NCBI GenBank assembly: GCA_963663245.1
Contig: OY760143.1
Location: 1,984,001 to 2,048,000, forward strand
From: JAFGVL01 sp963663245
GTDB taxonomy: Bacteria; Bacteroidota; Bacteroidia; Bacteroidales; Paludibacteraceae
Direction of reading: 5' to 3'
DNA: 64,000 bases
Shown here: positions 35,701-43,750 of the stretch, in pieces
Position numbering within the stretch: position 1 is the stretch's first letter
Layout: the number at the start of each line of letters is the position of its first letter
Program-made: the position numbers and the translations under genes
The notes under the pieces: model-generated
What the model was told of the DNA's origin: nothing
Seen by the model: only the letters and a program-made list of their open reading frames with translations
The model's database searches: none

Positions 35701-38700
35701 GATATCGGAGACATTGTCGCATTTGACTTTGATGGTAGCAATGTTCAATTAAGTTACTTTATTCTTACTACGACTGGTGCTGCTGCACCTCCATGTACAG
35801 AATATATTGTTGCAGGTGGAACGAATAGTAATTATACGGTTACAGGTTTAGATCCTTTAACGGATTACACATATCAAGTAAAAGCTACTAATGCAGTTCC
35901 TGCAGAAGAAAGCCCATACTCAGTTTCAACTGGTGTAACTACTACAGACCTTTCTACTCCAGCAAGCATTACTTTAACTAGTGCAGCTTCAACAACTTCT
36001 CAGGTATTACTTACAAATACTATTATTTCACCTATCACTTATGACTATGTAGGTACATTTAATAGTATTGTATGGACTGGAACAGCTGGTCCGTCTACAC
36101 CACCAGCTGGTATAACTACTAATACAGCAACTCCAAATTGGATGATGTTTAGTGGTACACCTACAACTGCAGGAACATATGGTTACACAATCAATATTGA
36201 TGGACTTAATGGAGGAGCAAATGCAACTGCTACTGGAACTATTGGAGTAAACAACCCTACTCCTGTTTGTACAGTATGTATTGGGACTGTATTTGAGTTC
36301 ACAACTCCTACAGGAACTCCATCATCAACTATTTTATGCAACATTACAGCTACTGGATTATTTGATGATATTTCTATTGATCTTACTGGTGGTCCTTTTG
36401 AGATATCTACAGACGGAGGAACTACATGGGGTACAAGTCTAACCATTACAAATTCTGGTGGTACTGCATCAGCAACTATGGAAGTAAGATTTAATCCAAC
36501 TATAGCAGGCATATATGATAACACCTTGGTCATTTCAACTCTATATATGACCAATCAAATTCTTGCCTTACATGGTGAAACTGATGATCCAAACGTAGCT
36601 CCTTCTGTATCTATTAGTAGTCCTACAACTGGAGTTTGTGCTTTAGAAGGATCTACTATAACACTAACTGCGAATGCTTCTGATACTGACGGAACAATTA
36701 GCAGTGTAGAGTTCTATAATGGCGCGAGCTTAATTGGAACAGCTTCAGGAACAGGTCCATTTTACACATATAATTGGACAGTTCCTGCAAGTGGCGCATA
36801 TACAATTACTGCACAAGCAACAGATAACGGAACAGCTACAACAACATCTACAGCTATAACAGTTAACTCTTATCCAACCGTTACTTTAACTGGTGCTGTA
36901 AACTTAGATGAAATCAATTGTACTGTTCCTTCATACACTTTAGGATACTCAACTTCTAGTGGCACAATAGCTTCACAACTATGGTCTACCACAGGAACAA
37001 CTAATACTATTGCAGCAACAGATGCAGGTGCATATAGTGTTGTTGCTACTATGGATAATGGTTGTACCGCTACATCTAACACAATTAATCTAACAAAAGA
37101 TGTCGCTATACCTACTGTAAGCTTAACAGGCGCAGTTGATAACGATGAAATTAATTGTACAACTACTTCTTATACATTAGGCTATACGGCATCAAGTGGT
37201 ACTGTTACTGGACAAACGTGGTCGGATGCTTCTACTGGGATTTCTATTACCACCTCAGATGCTGGTGCATATGATGTAACTTTAACGATGGACAACGGAT
37301 GTACAGCCAACTCAAATACTATTAACTTAACAAAAGATGTTGCAGCTCCTGCTGTTGCTATTTCTGGTGAAGGAGAAATTAACTGTACAACTACAAGCTT
37401 TACTCTTACTGCAGACCAAACAGCAACTAATTACGCATGGACACTTGATGGATTAGCAACAGCTGGCAACACACAATCAATTACTGCACCGGTAGCCGGC
37501 GATTATGCTGTTACTGTTACATATGCAAGTGGATGTACAGCAGTAGCACCTGCAGTAACTGTTACTGAAGATGCAACTATACCTACCGTTACTTTAACTG
37601 GAGCAGTTCACTTAGATGAAATTAACTGTACAACTCCTAGTTATACTCTAGGCTTCTCTACTTCTTCTGGTACTATTGACTCTCAAACTTGGTCTACGAC
37701 AGCGACTTCTCTATCTATCTCTGCAACTTCTGCAGGAACATACAGTGTTGATGTTAACTTTACAAATGGTTGTTCAGCTACATCAAATAGCATTACATTA
37801 ACAGAAGATACAGCTATTCCAACTGTAACTTTAACAGGTGCTCTTGATAATGACGAGATTAATTGTTCTACTACTTCATATACATTAGGATACTCGACAT
37901 CTAGTGGCACAGTAGCTTCTCAAACCTGGTCAGATGCTTCTACAGGAAATACTCTTGTAACTTCTGATGCAGGTGCATATGATGTAACTTTAACGATGGA
38001 TAATGGTTGTACTGTTAACTCAAATACCATTAACCTTACGAAAGATATTTCTGCTCCTGCTGTAACTATCTCTGGTGAAGGAGAGTTGAATTGTACAACA
38101 ACAAGTTTAACTCTAACAGCAAATCAAACAGCAACGAATTATGCTTGGACTCTAAACGGGACTCCAATCGGTGGTAGCACACAAACAATTGCTGCAACAA
38201 CAGCTGGAGATTATGCTGTTACTTTAACTTATGCTAATGGATGTGCTGCTGTAGCTTCAGCAGTTACTGTTACTGAAGATACAACAGTTCCTACAGTTAC
38301 ATTGTCAGGTGCTGTTAACTTAGATGAAATTAATTGTACTACTACTAATTACACTCTAGGATTTTCTGTTTCAGCAGGAACAATTAGCTCTCAAGATTGG
38401 TCAACTTCTGCTACAACTCCAACAATTAATGTTGTAGATGCTGGTGCATATTCTGTAGACGTAACTTTAACCAATGGCTGTACAGCAACATCTAATACTA
38501 TTAACCTAACAAAAGATATAAGTGCCCCTGTTGTAACTATCACTGGTGCAGGTCAATTAAACTGTACAAATCCAACTCTTACTCTAACAGCAGATCAAAC
38601 AGCAACGAATTATGCTTGGACATACAACGCTACTCCAACTGCTGGTAATACACAAGCAATTACTGCAAGTGCTGTAGGTACATACGCAGTAGATCTTACT

Positions 38701-41700
38701 TATGCTAACGGCTGTACTGCTTCTGCTACTAGTGTTACTGTAACACAAGATTTAACGACACCTACTGTTACCTTAACTGGAGCAGTGGATAATGACGAGA
38801 TTAATTGTACTTCTCCAAGTTATACTTTAGCTTATACTGCCTCTGTAGGTCCAACTGTCGCTTCGCAACTATGGTCAGATGCTTCTACAGCAACTAACTT
38901 AGTAGCAACTAATGCTGGAGCTTATAGTGTAGACGTAACTTTTGATAATGGCTGTGTAGCTACATCTAACACAATCAACTTAACGAAAGATTTAACTACT
39001 CCTACTGTTACATTAACAGGTGCTGTGGATAATGACGAGATAGATTGTACAACCACTGATTACACCTTGGGATATAGTATTTCTACAGGAACAGTCTTAA
39101 ATCAAACATGGTCAGATGCAAGTACGGGTAATACGATTACTACAAGTACAGGTGGTGCATATAATGTTGTTGTTGATTTTGACAATGGCTGTACTGCAAC
39201 ATCTAATACAATTAATTTAATTGTGGATAACACTACTCCTACCGTTACATTAACAGGTGCGGTAGATAACGATGAAATTAACTGTACAACTCCTAGTTAT
39301 ACTTTAGCTTATACAACTTCTGGAGGAACTGAAATAAGCAGAACATGGTCAGATGCTTCTACTGCAGCAAGTATTACAACTTCGGATGCTGGTGGTTATA
39401 GCTTATCTATTGACTTTGATAATGGTTGTACTGGAATTTCTAATCTTATTACACTTACAAAAGATATAAGTGCTCCTGCAGTTACTTTATCTGGAGCAGT
39501 TGATAATGATGAAATTAATTGTACTACTCCTAGTTATACTTTAGTTTATTCTACTATTGGTTCTGTTGCTTCACAAGTTTGGTCAGATGCTTCTACGGGA
39601 GCTTCACTTACAACTTCGGATGCTGGAACATATAGTGTTGATGTATTATACACAAATGGATGTTCTGTTACTTCTGATGTTATCAATTTAACGAAAGATA
39701 TAACTGTACCAACGGTTACATTAACGGGAGCTGTTAATTTAGATGAGATTAACTGTACAACACCTGCTTATACTTTAGGATATACGACCTCAGGAGGTAC
39801 TGTTGCTGACCAAACATGGTCGGATGCTTCTACAGCAACTACTTTAATTGCAAATTCAGCTGGCGCATACAGTGTTGATGTTAATTTTGCCAATGGTTGT
39901 TCGGCAACTTCAAATACAATCACATTAACTGAAGACGCTACAATACCAACAGTTACTCTTACAGGTGCTGTTGACAACGATGAAATTAATTGTACAACAA
40001 CTAGCTACACTTTAGGATTTAATGTTTCAACTGGAACAGTTGCTTCTCAAGTATGGTCAGATACTTCTACTGGAAATACTCTAACAACTAGTGATGCTGG
40101 TGCTTATACTGTTGGTGTATTATTTACCAATGGATGTATGGCAACTTCTAATACAATTAACCTAACAAAAGACGCTACCACTCCAACTGTTACATTAACA
40201 GGAGCGGTTAACAACGATGAAATCAACTGTACAACTGCTAGTTACACACTAGGATTTTCGAACTCTAGTGGTACTGTAGCTTCTCAAATATGGTCGGATG
40301 CTTCTACTGGAACATCTCTTACAACTTCAGATGCAGGAACATACAGTGTAGATGTTACATTTACAAATGGCTGTTCTGCAACGTCTGATGTTATCAGTCT
40401 AACAAAAGATGCAACTACTCCTACTGTTACCTTAACAGGAGCAGTAAACCTAGATGAGATTAACTGTACAACACCTAGTTATTCTTTAGGATATACATTC
40501 TCTTCTGGAACTGTTGCTTCTCAAACATGGTCGGATGCTTCTTCTGCTACAACTCTAACTGCAAATTCAGCAGGAGCATATAGTGTAGTTGTTGACTTCA
40601 CCAATGGTTGTTCAGCAACTTCAAATACAATCACATTAACAGAAGATGCAACAATACCTACGATTACATTAACAGGAGCTATAGATAACGATGAGATTAA
40701 CTGTACAACTTCTAGCTACACATTAGGATATAATGTTTCGGCAGGAACTGTTGCTTCTCAAACATGGTCAGATGCTTCTACTGGAAATACATTAACTGCA
40801 ACTGATGCGGGTGCATATAGTGTAGATGTTACATTAACAAATGGTTGTACTGCAACTTCTAACACTATTAACTTAACAAAAGACGCTACTGCACCAACAG
40901 TTACTTTAACAGGAGCTGTAGACAATGATGAAATTAACTGTACAACTACAAGTTATACTTTAGGCTACACATTCTCTTCTGGAACTGTCGCTTCACAAAC
41001 ATGGTCAGATGCTTCTACTGCTGTATCTTTGACTACTAGTACTGCTGGCGCTTATTCTGTAGATGTAAACTTCACCAATGGTTGTTCGGCAACGTCAAAT
41101 ACAATTAACCTTTCATTAGATGCAACTACTCCTACTGTAACTCTTACAGGTGCTGTTGACAACGATGAAATAAATTGTACGACTGCTAGTTACTCTTTAG
41201 GATATACAATTTCTAGTGGTACTGTTGCTTCTCAAACATGGTCGGATGCTTCTACTGGAATTGGACTTACAACATCGGATGCTGGGGCATATTCTGTAGA
41301 TGTAAACTTTACAAATGGTTGTTCGGCAACTTCAAACACAGTTAATCTTAGTAAAGATGTTACAATACCTACAGTCACATTATCAGGTGCCGTAGATAAT
41401 GATGAAATTAATTGTTCAACAACTAGTTATACTTTAGGCTATAGTGTTTCTTCTGGAACAGTTGCTTCTCAAGCATGGTCGGATGCTTCAACCGCTGCAA
41501 CTCTTACTTCTTCTGATGCGGGTGCATATAGTGTAGATGTTACATTAACAAATGGTTGTTCGGCATCTTCTAATATTATTAATTTAACAAAGGATGCAAC
41601 TACTCCTACTGTTACTTTAACTGGCGCAGTTAACAATGATGAGATTAATTGTTCAACTTCCAGCTATACCTTAGGATACTCTGTTTCTGTTGGAACGGTA

Positions 41701-43323
41701 GCATCTCAAGTATGGTCGGATGCTTCTACGGCTAATAGCTTAACAGTAACAGGTGCTGGGGCATATTCTATAAGTGTAACATTAACGAATGGTTGTTCGG
41801 CAACCTCAAACACGATCAACATAACGGAAGATGCTTCTATACCAACAGTTACCTTGGCTGGAGCCGTAGATAATGACGAAATTAACTGTATAAATTCAAG
41901 TTACTCATTAAGTTACATGATTTCATCTGGAACAGTAATCAGTCAATTATGGTCAAATGGAGCTAGCAACACAAGCATCTCTGCAACTGATGCAGGGGCA
42001 TATAGTGTTGATATTACATTTGATAATGGTTGTACAGCAACTTCAAACACGATCAGTTTAACAAAAGATATTAATGCACCAGCAGTTTCAATAACTGGTG
42101 CTAGTGATTTAACTTGTACAACGACAAGCTTAAATCTTGGAAGTAGCCAAATAGCTACAAGCTATAATTGGAAGAAAAATACTTATACTATAGCTTCAAC
42201 TCCAAGCATTACTATTCTAACTCCAGGAACATACGGACTAACAGTTAGCTATGCTAATGGATGTACAGCTGTTGCTACAGACCAAGTTATTATAGAAGAC
42301 AAGCTTGCACCAGCCGTTGCAATCAATAACTCTACTGGCGTAAACTTAATTGATTGTTCAAATCCAAGCATTGCATTAGCTGCTAATAAAACTGCAGATA
42401 GTTATAATTGGAGAAAAGATGGTATTCCTTTTGCAACGACACAAAATATTGTTGCAGTTGATGCAGGTGTATATGTAATAACTTCGACCTACGATAATGG
42501 TTGTACAACAAGTGCACAAACTCAGCTATATGAAAATGAATGCGAAGCTGCTACTTTAACTAATCCAACAGCAAATAAAGATATTACTATTGAAATAGGA
42601 ACTGCCTTAAGTGGGATTAGCTTTGTTGCTGCTGGTACGGTTGTCACTGGAACAATATTATCTGGAGATTTACCTTTAGGTATTAAAAACAATGCTCCTT
42701 CTAAAAACCTAAATCTTTATGGCACTCCTACAGAAATAGGAACATTTACCTATACTGTTTCTACCGTAGGAGGAAATACAACTGAAGCTATGACTGGGAC
42801 AATTAAAATAATTTCGAAACCTCCAACAGTAGTTGCAAACCTTGACCAAAAAGTGAAAATTCACAAAGAGTTTACAGTTGATATTTTCACATGGACTGGA
42901 GGTAACTTTAATGATATTATTGTTAGTGGCTTAACTCCTGATGGAATATCTAGCGATTCAATCTCGTATAGAATAATTGAAAATGACGGTTCTGGATCAA
43001 TTACAATATTCTCAAACAATCCTATTGACTCTAAAGATTACACTATTAAAACTATAGATGAGAATGGAATAGAACATGTTTATTCAGGTCATGTTAAAGC
43101 TAGAGGACATAGAGTCTATCAGAAAGGTCGCACATTACATATTACAGGTGAACCTGTATATAAAGTAGAGGTATATTCTCCTGAAGGAAAATACATGCAA
43201 ATAAAAGAAGCTGTTAATCAAGTAGAGTTAAGCCATCTTCTTACTGGTGGCTATGTAGTCAAGATTACTGATCAAGATAAATCAGTACAATGTGTAAAAT
43301 TTGTATGGAAAAGAAATCGTTAA
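32794..43323 (+). CDS. Giant T9SS-exported protein with family 1 pectate-lyase-like head and about 24 Ig-like repeats
   Basis: The 3,509-residue protein begins with a signal peptide (core LLLIAFFLLSIFTTNA). A right-handed β-helix of the pectate lyase 1 family follows (about 25-320). It has GVWIDHCEF (V143-H147), a DG-x-D region for calcium, and RMPSLR (R224, R229), which matches the catalytic-Arg block RxPxxR. So β-elimination of pectate or a related uronan is plausible. Next are putative Ig domains, two FN3 domains each interrupted by a β-rich insert, an ASPM-like domain and a Big-type domain. About 24 Ig-like units with two Cys each (INC and NGC) follow, then a type A-like sorting tail of about 70 residues. 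A hairpin terminator follows. It is a paralogue of the next gene. Confidence 0.9.
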   Translation: MRTQKLLLIAFFLLSIFTTNAQTYNFTSPPGHGAGTTGGAGQTIYVVNGAGFAGALGSNRIVILEAGETATISYYDLKEKSNITILGQTGAILKASGGDLGGTFRINKCNNIIMRNLIFQGPGTGNKDDDNNDNLTIENSHGVWIDHCEFRDGADGNCDIKAGSSDISMTWNKFWYPKNLTVDGDLHQFTNLVGSSDGDDGGDPNDRFNMTWQYNWWSTGCAQRMPSLRNSEAHIINNYWNTPGNDVGLMARLNSNIYVEGCYFDNVDSPIDDDKSVSTTHCNVRPSNVFVSCSGNQASINGSNGAPGYAYELTDATVARDAIISACGAGATLEITTTAVVSSGCAGPLLNLTSGTADQSVVSGTAITPIVYTWGGTATGVTTSALPTGLSGSNTGGNTYTITGTPTAGGSFTVTTTSPDPEVSETGSIALTLATPTGVTASASGVDVNVNWNTVAGASGYVVNLCVAGSGIVDQWDFQGAWTIDATDEDANIVLVDPVTDNERFRYNPTTSDDELEFEGGGIIPDTEGLLFTQAGGDKLRLGFGPTRKRIYLNGEDITVTIPCTAGDKVTVFGEAGSGTAVDRGFSVSKATLNTTESSSEINASGIVTVAGVDVNWVYDVTGTDIVITTVTGGMNIFSITVEGAGGGTCTTYPVAGGGTTSYTISGLDPTTEYTYQVKAVNGTPSQDSPYSTEQSVTTGLAGPPVNATISAANPAGSNNQTVTVSLPITTISYTYTGAFNNVSWTGTASASTLPTGITVDSSTPGTVTISGTPSVIGSYGFTVNINGTNGGSPISATGTINATAPNALDIPSNITATPTGTTVALDWDDVTDATGYVVSFCETAGGPAAGDINALLDDDNDLGGYYELSSGDNLYTAASVGNDATSCKPLGETGTVYRTGSMNDHQLELVTTPSVTTIKIGGRSSGTTSDRFVSSYTINGGPTLTAGISGQITAQDCSTEITISGLSLDIGDIVAFDFDGSNVQLSYFILTTTGAAAPPCTEYIVAGGTNSNYTVTGLDPLTDYTYQVKATNAVPAEESPYSVSTGVTTTDLSTPASITLTSAASTTSQVLLTNTIISPITYDYVGTFNSIVWTGTAGPSTPPAGITTNTATPNWMMFSGTPTTAGTYGYTINIDGLNGGANATATGTIGVNNPTPVCTVCIGTVFEFTTPTGTPSSTILCNITATGLFDDISIDLTGGPFEISTDGGTTWGTSLTITNSGGTASATMEVRFNPTIAGIYDNTLVISTLYMTNQILALHGETDDPNVAPSVSISSPTTGVCALEGSTITLTANASDTDGTISSVEFYNGASLIGTASGTGPFYTYNWTVPASGAYTITAQATDNGTATTTSTAITVNSYPTVTLTGAVNLDEINCTVPSYTLGYSTSSGTIASQLWSTTGTTNTIAATDAGAYSVVATMDNGCTATSNTINLTKDVAIPTVSLTGAVDNDEINCTTTSYTLGYTASSGTVTGQTWSDASTGISITTSDAGAYDVTLTMDNGCTANSNTINLTKDVAAPAVAISGEGEINCTTTSFTLTADQTATNYAWTLDGLATAGNTQSITAPVAGDYAVTVTYASGCTAVAPAVTVTEDATIPTVTLTGAVHLDEINCTTPSYTLGFSTSSGTIDSQTWSTTATSLSISATSAGTYSVDVNFTNGCSATSNSITLTEDTAIPTVTLTGALDNDEINCSTTSYTLGYSTSSGTVASQTWSDASTGNTLVTSDAGAYDVTLTMDNGCTVNSNTINLTKDISAPAVTISGEGELNCTTTSLTLTANQTATNYAWTLNGTPIGGSTQTIAATTAGDYAVTLTYANGCAAVASAVTVTEDTTVPTVTLSGAVNLDEINCTTTNYTLGFSVSAGTISSQDWSTSATTPTINVVDAGAYSVDVTLTNGCTATSNTINLTKDISAPVVTITGAGQLNCTNPTLTLTADQTATNYAWTYNATPTAGNTQAITASAVGTYAVDLTYANGCTASATSVTVTQDLTTPTVTLTGAVDNDEINCTSPSYTLAYTASVGPTVASQLWSDASTATNLVATNAGAYSVDVTFDNGCVATSNTINLTKDLTTPTVTLTGAVDNDEIDCTTTDYTLGYSISTGTVLNQTWSDASTGNTITTSTGGAYNVVVDFDNGCTATSNTINLIVDNTTPTVTLTGAVDNDEINCTTPSYTLAYTTSGGTEISRTWSDASTAASITTSDAGGYSLSIDFDNGCTGISNLITLTKDISAPAVTLSGAVDNDEINCTTPSYTLVYSTIGSVASQVWSDASTGASLTTSDAGTYSVDVLYTNGCSVTSDVINLTKDITVPTVTLTGAVNLDEINCTTPAYTLGYTTSGGTVADQTWSDASTATTLIANSAGAYSVDVNFANGCSATSNTITLTEDATIPTVTLTGAVDNDEINCTTTSYTLGFNVSTGTVASQVWSDTSTGNTLTTSDAGAYTVGVLFTNGCMATSNTINLTKDATTPTVTLTGAVNNDEINCTTASYTLGFSNSSGTVASQIWSDASTGTSLTTSDAGTYSVDVTFTNGCSATSDVISLTKDATTPTVTLTGAVNLDEINCTTPSYSLGYTFSSGTVASQTWSDASSATTLTANSAGAYSVVVDFTNGCSATSNTITLTEDATIPTITLTGAIDNDEINCTTSSYTLGYNVSAGTVASQTWSDASTGNTLTATDAGAYSVDVTLTNGCTATSNTINLTKDATAPTVTLTGAVDNDEINCTTTSYTLGYTFSSGTVASQTWSDASTAVSLTTSTAGAYSVDVNFTNGCSATSNTINLSLDATTPTVTLTGAVDNDEINCTTASYSLGYTISSGTVASQTWSDASTGIGLTTSDAGAYSVDVNFTNGCSATSNTVNLSKDVTIPTVTLSGAVDNDEINCSTTSYTLGYSVSSGTVASQAWSDASTAATLTSSDAGAYSVDVTLTNGCSASSNIINLTKDATTPTVTLTGAVNNDEINCSTSSYTLGYSVSVGTVASQVWSDASTANSLTVTGAGAYSISVTLTNGCSATSNTINITEDASIPTVTLAGAVDNDEINCINSSYSLSYMISSGTVISQLWSNGASNTSISATDAGAYSVDITFDNGCTATSNTISLTKDINAPAVSITGASDLTCTTTSLNLGSSQIATSYNWKKNTYTIASTPSITILTPGTYGLTVSYANGCTAVATDQVIIEDKLAPAVAINNSTGVNLIDCSNPSIALAANKTADSYNWRKDGIPFATTQNIVAVDAGVYVITSTYDNGCTTSAQTQLYENECEAATLTNPTANKDITIEIGTALSGISFVAAGTVVTGTILSGDLPLGIKNNAPSKNLNLYGTPTEIGTFTYTVSTVGGNTTEAMTGTIKIISKPPTVVANLDQKVKIHKEFTVDIFTWTGGNFNDIIVSGLTPDGISSDSISYRIIENDGSGSITIFSNNPIDSKDYTIKTIDENGIEHVYSGHVKARGHRVYQKGRTLHITGEPVYKVEVYSPEGKYMQIKEAVNQVELSHLLTGGYVVKITDQDKSVQCVKFVWKRNR
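36874..42540 (+). repeat. About 24 tandem Ig-like coding repeats, diverged
   Basis: Counting the conserved (D/G)-E-I-N-C site gives 22 clear units and two diverged ones at the end. Most are 237 bp (79 codons). Units of a variant type (GEGEINC / QTATNYAW) shift neighbouring site-to-site distances to 228 and 243 bp, and single-codon changes give 240 and 234 bp. Copies differ at many synonymous sites, unlike the array in the next gene. Confidence 0.9.
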
Positions 43324-43345
43324 CAACTTACGTTTAAAACTATAG

Positions 43346-43378
43346 AAAAGAGCTTATCAAATTGATAGGCTCTTTTTT
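43346..43378 (+). terminator. Intrinsic terminator after the 3,509-aa gene
   Basis: AAAAGAGC-T-TATCAA pairs with TTGATA-G-GCTCTTTT (one T·G pair) around a single A, then a T-run. Confidence 0.85.
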
Positions 43379-43544
43379 ATTGAATGTTCCGTCCTGAAAT
43401 AGCGATACACTAAAAACGTATCGTAATAATTTCATAGCTATGAATAACAATTATAAAACATCATTTTACAAATATGTTATTCAGCATGTTTTATTTCACG
43501 CCCTATCCGAAAGAGCTAGTTATAAGTACATTGAAAACCGCTCC

Positions 43545-43648
43545 TTTTTTTAACATTCGAAGTAATTCAAATTTAACATTTCACAGCTAATTTTTAGTTA
43601 TTTTTGTAAATAAGCCCATTTTGTGGGAAAGGGATAATTGCGTCAAAA
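43545..43648 (+). promoter_or_regulatory. Tandem TTTAACATT sites, −7 box and TGCGTCAAAA leader motif
   Basis: The TAACATT cores start at 43551 and 43574 (23 bp apart). TATTTTTG (43599-43606, a perfect TAnnTTTG) starts 25 bp after the second core. TGCGTCAAAA lies at 43639-43648. Order and spacing match those upstream of 32794. The leader to the ATG at 43751 would be about 140 nt from this promoter; TACTTTTG at 43728-43735 could drive a much shorter one. Confidence 0.6.
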
Positions 43649-43750
43649 CACCAATAAAACTCGAAAAAGACGAGCTTATAATAGAATTTTTTTTCAACAA
43701 TTAATTAACACATCAACACTAGAACTATACTTTTGAAAACACCAATTCAT

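Larger units (their letters stand above)
43324..43750. other. Intergenic region upstream of the second pectate-lyase giant
   Basis: This 427-bp gap has no gene. It holds the terminator at 43346-43378. Two interleaved inverted repeats could form a pseudoknot: 43442-43449 with 43475-43482, and 43453-43461 with 43486-43494. The promoter and leader region at 43545-43648 and a second −7-like box TACTTTTG at 43728-43735 follow. Confidence 0.6.

Noticed and set aside
43385..43425. Insertion-sequence end (GTCCTGAAATAGCGATACAC region)
   Set aside because: It is reminiscent of terminal repeats of some insertion sequences, but there is no matching inverted end, target duplication or transposase fragment nearby, so I do not annotate it.
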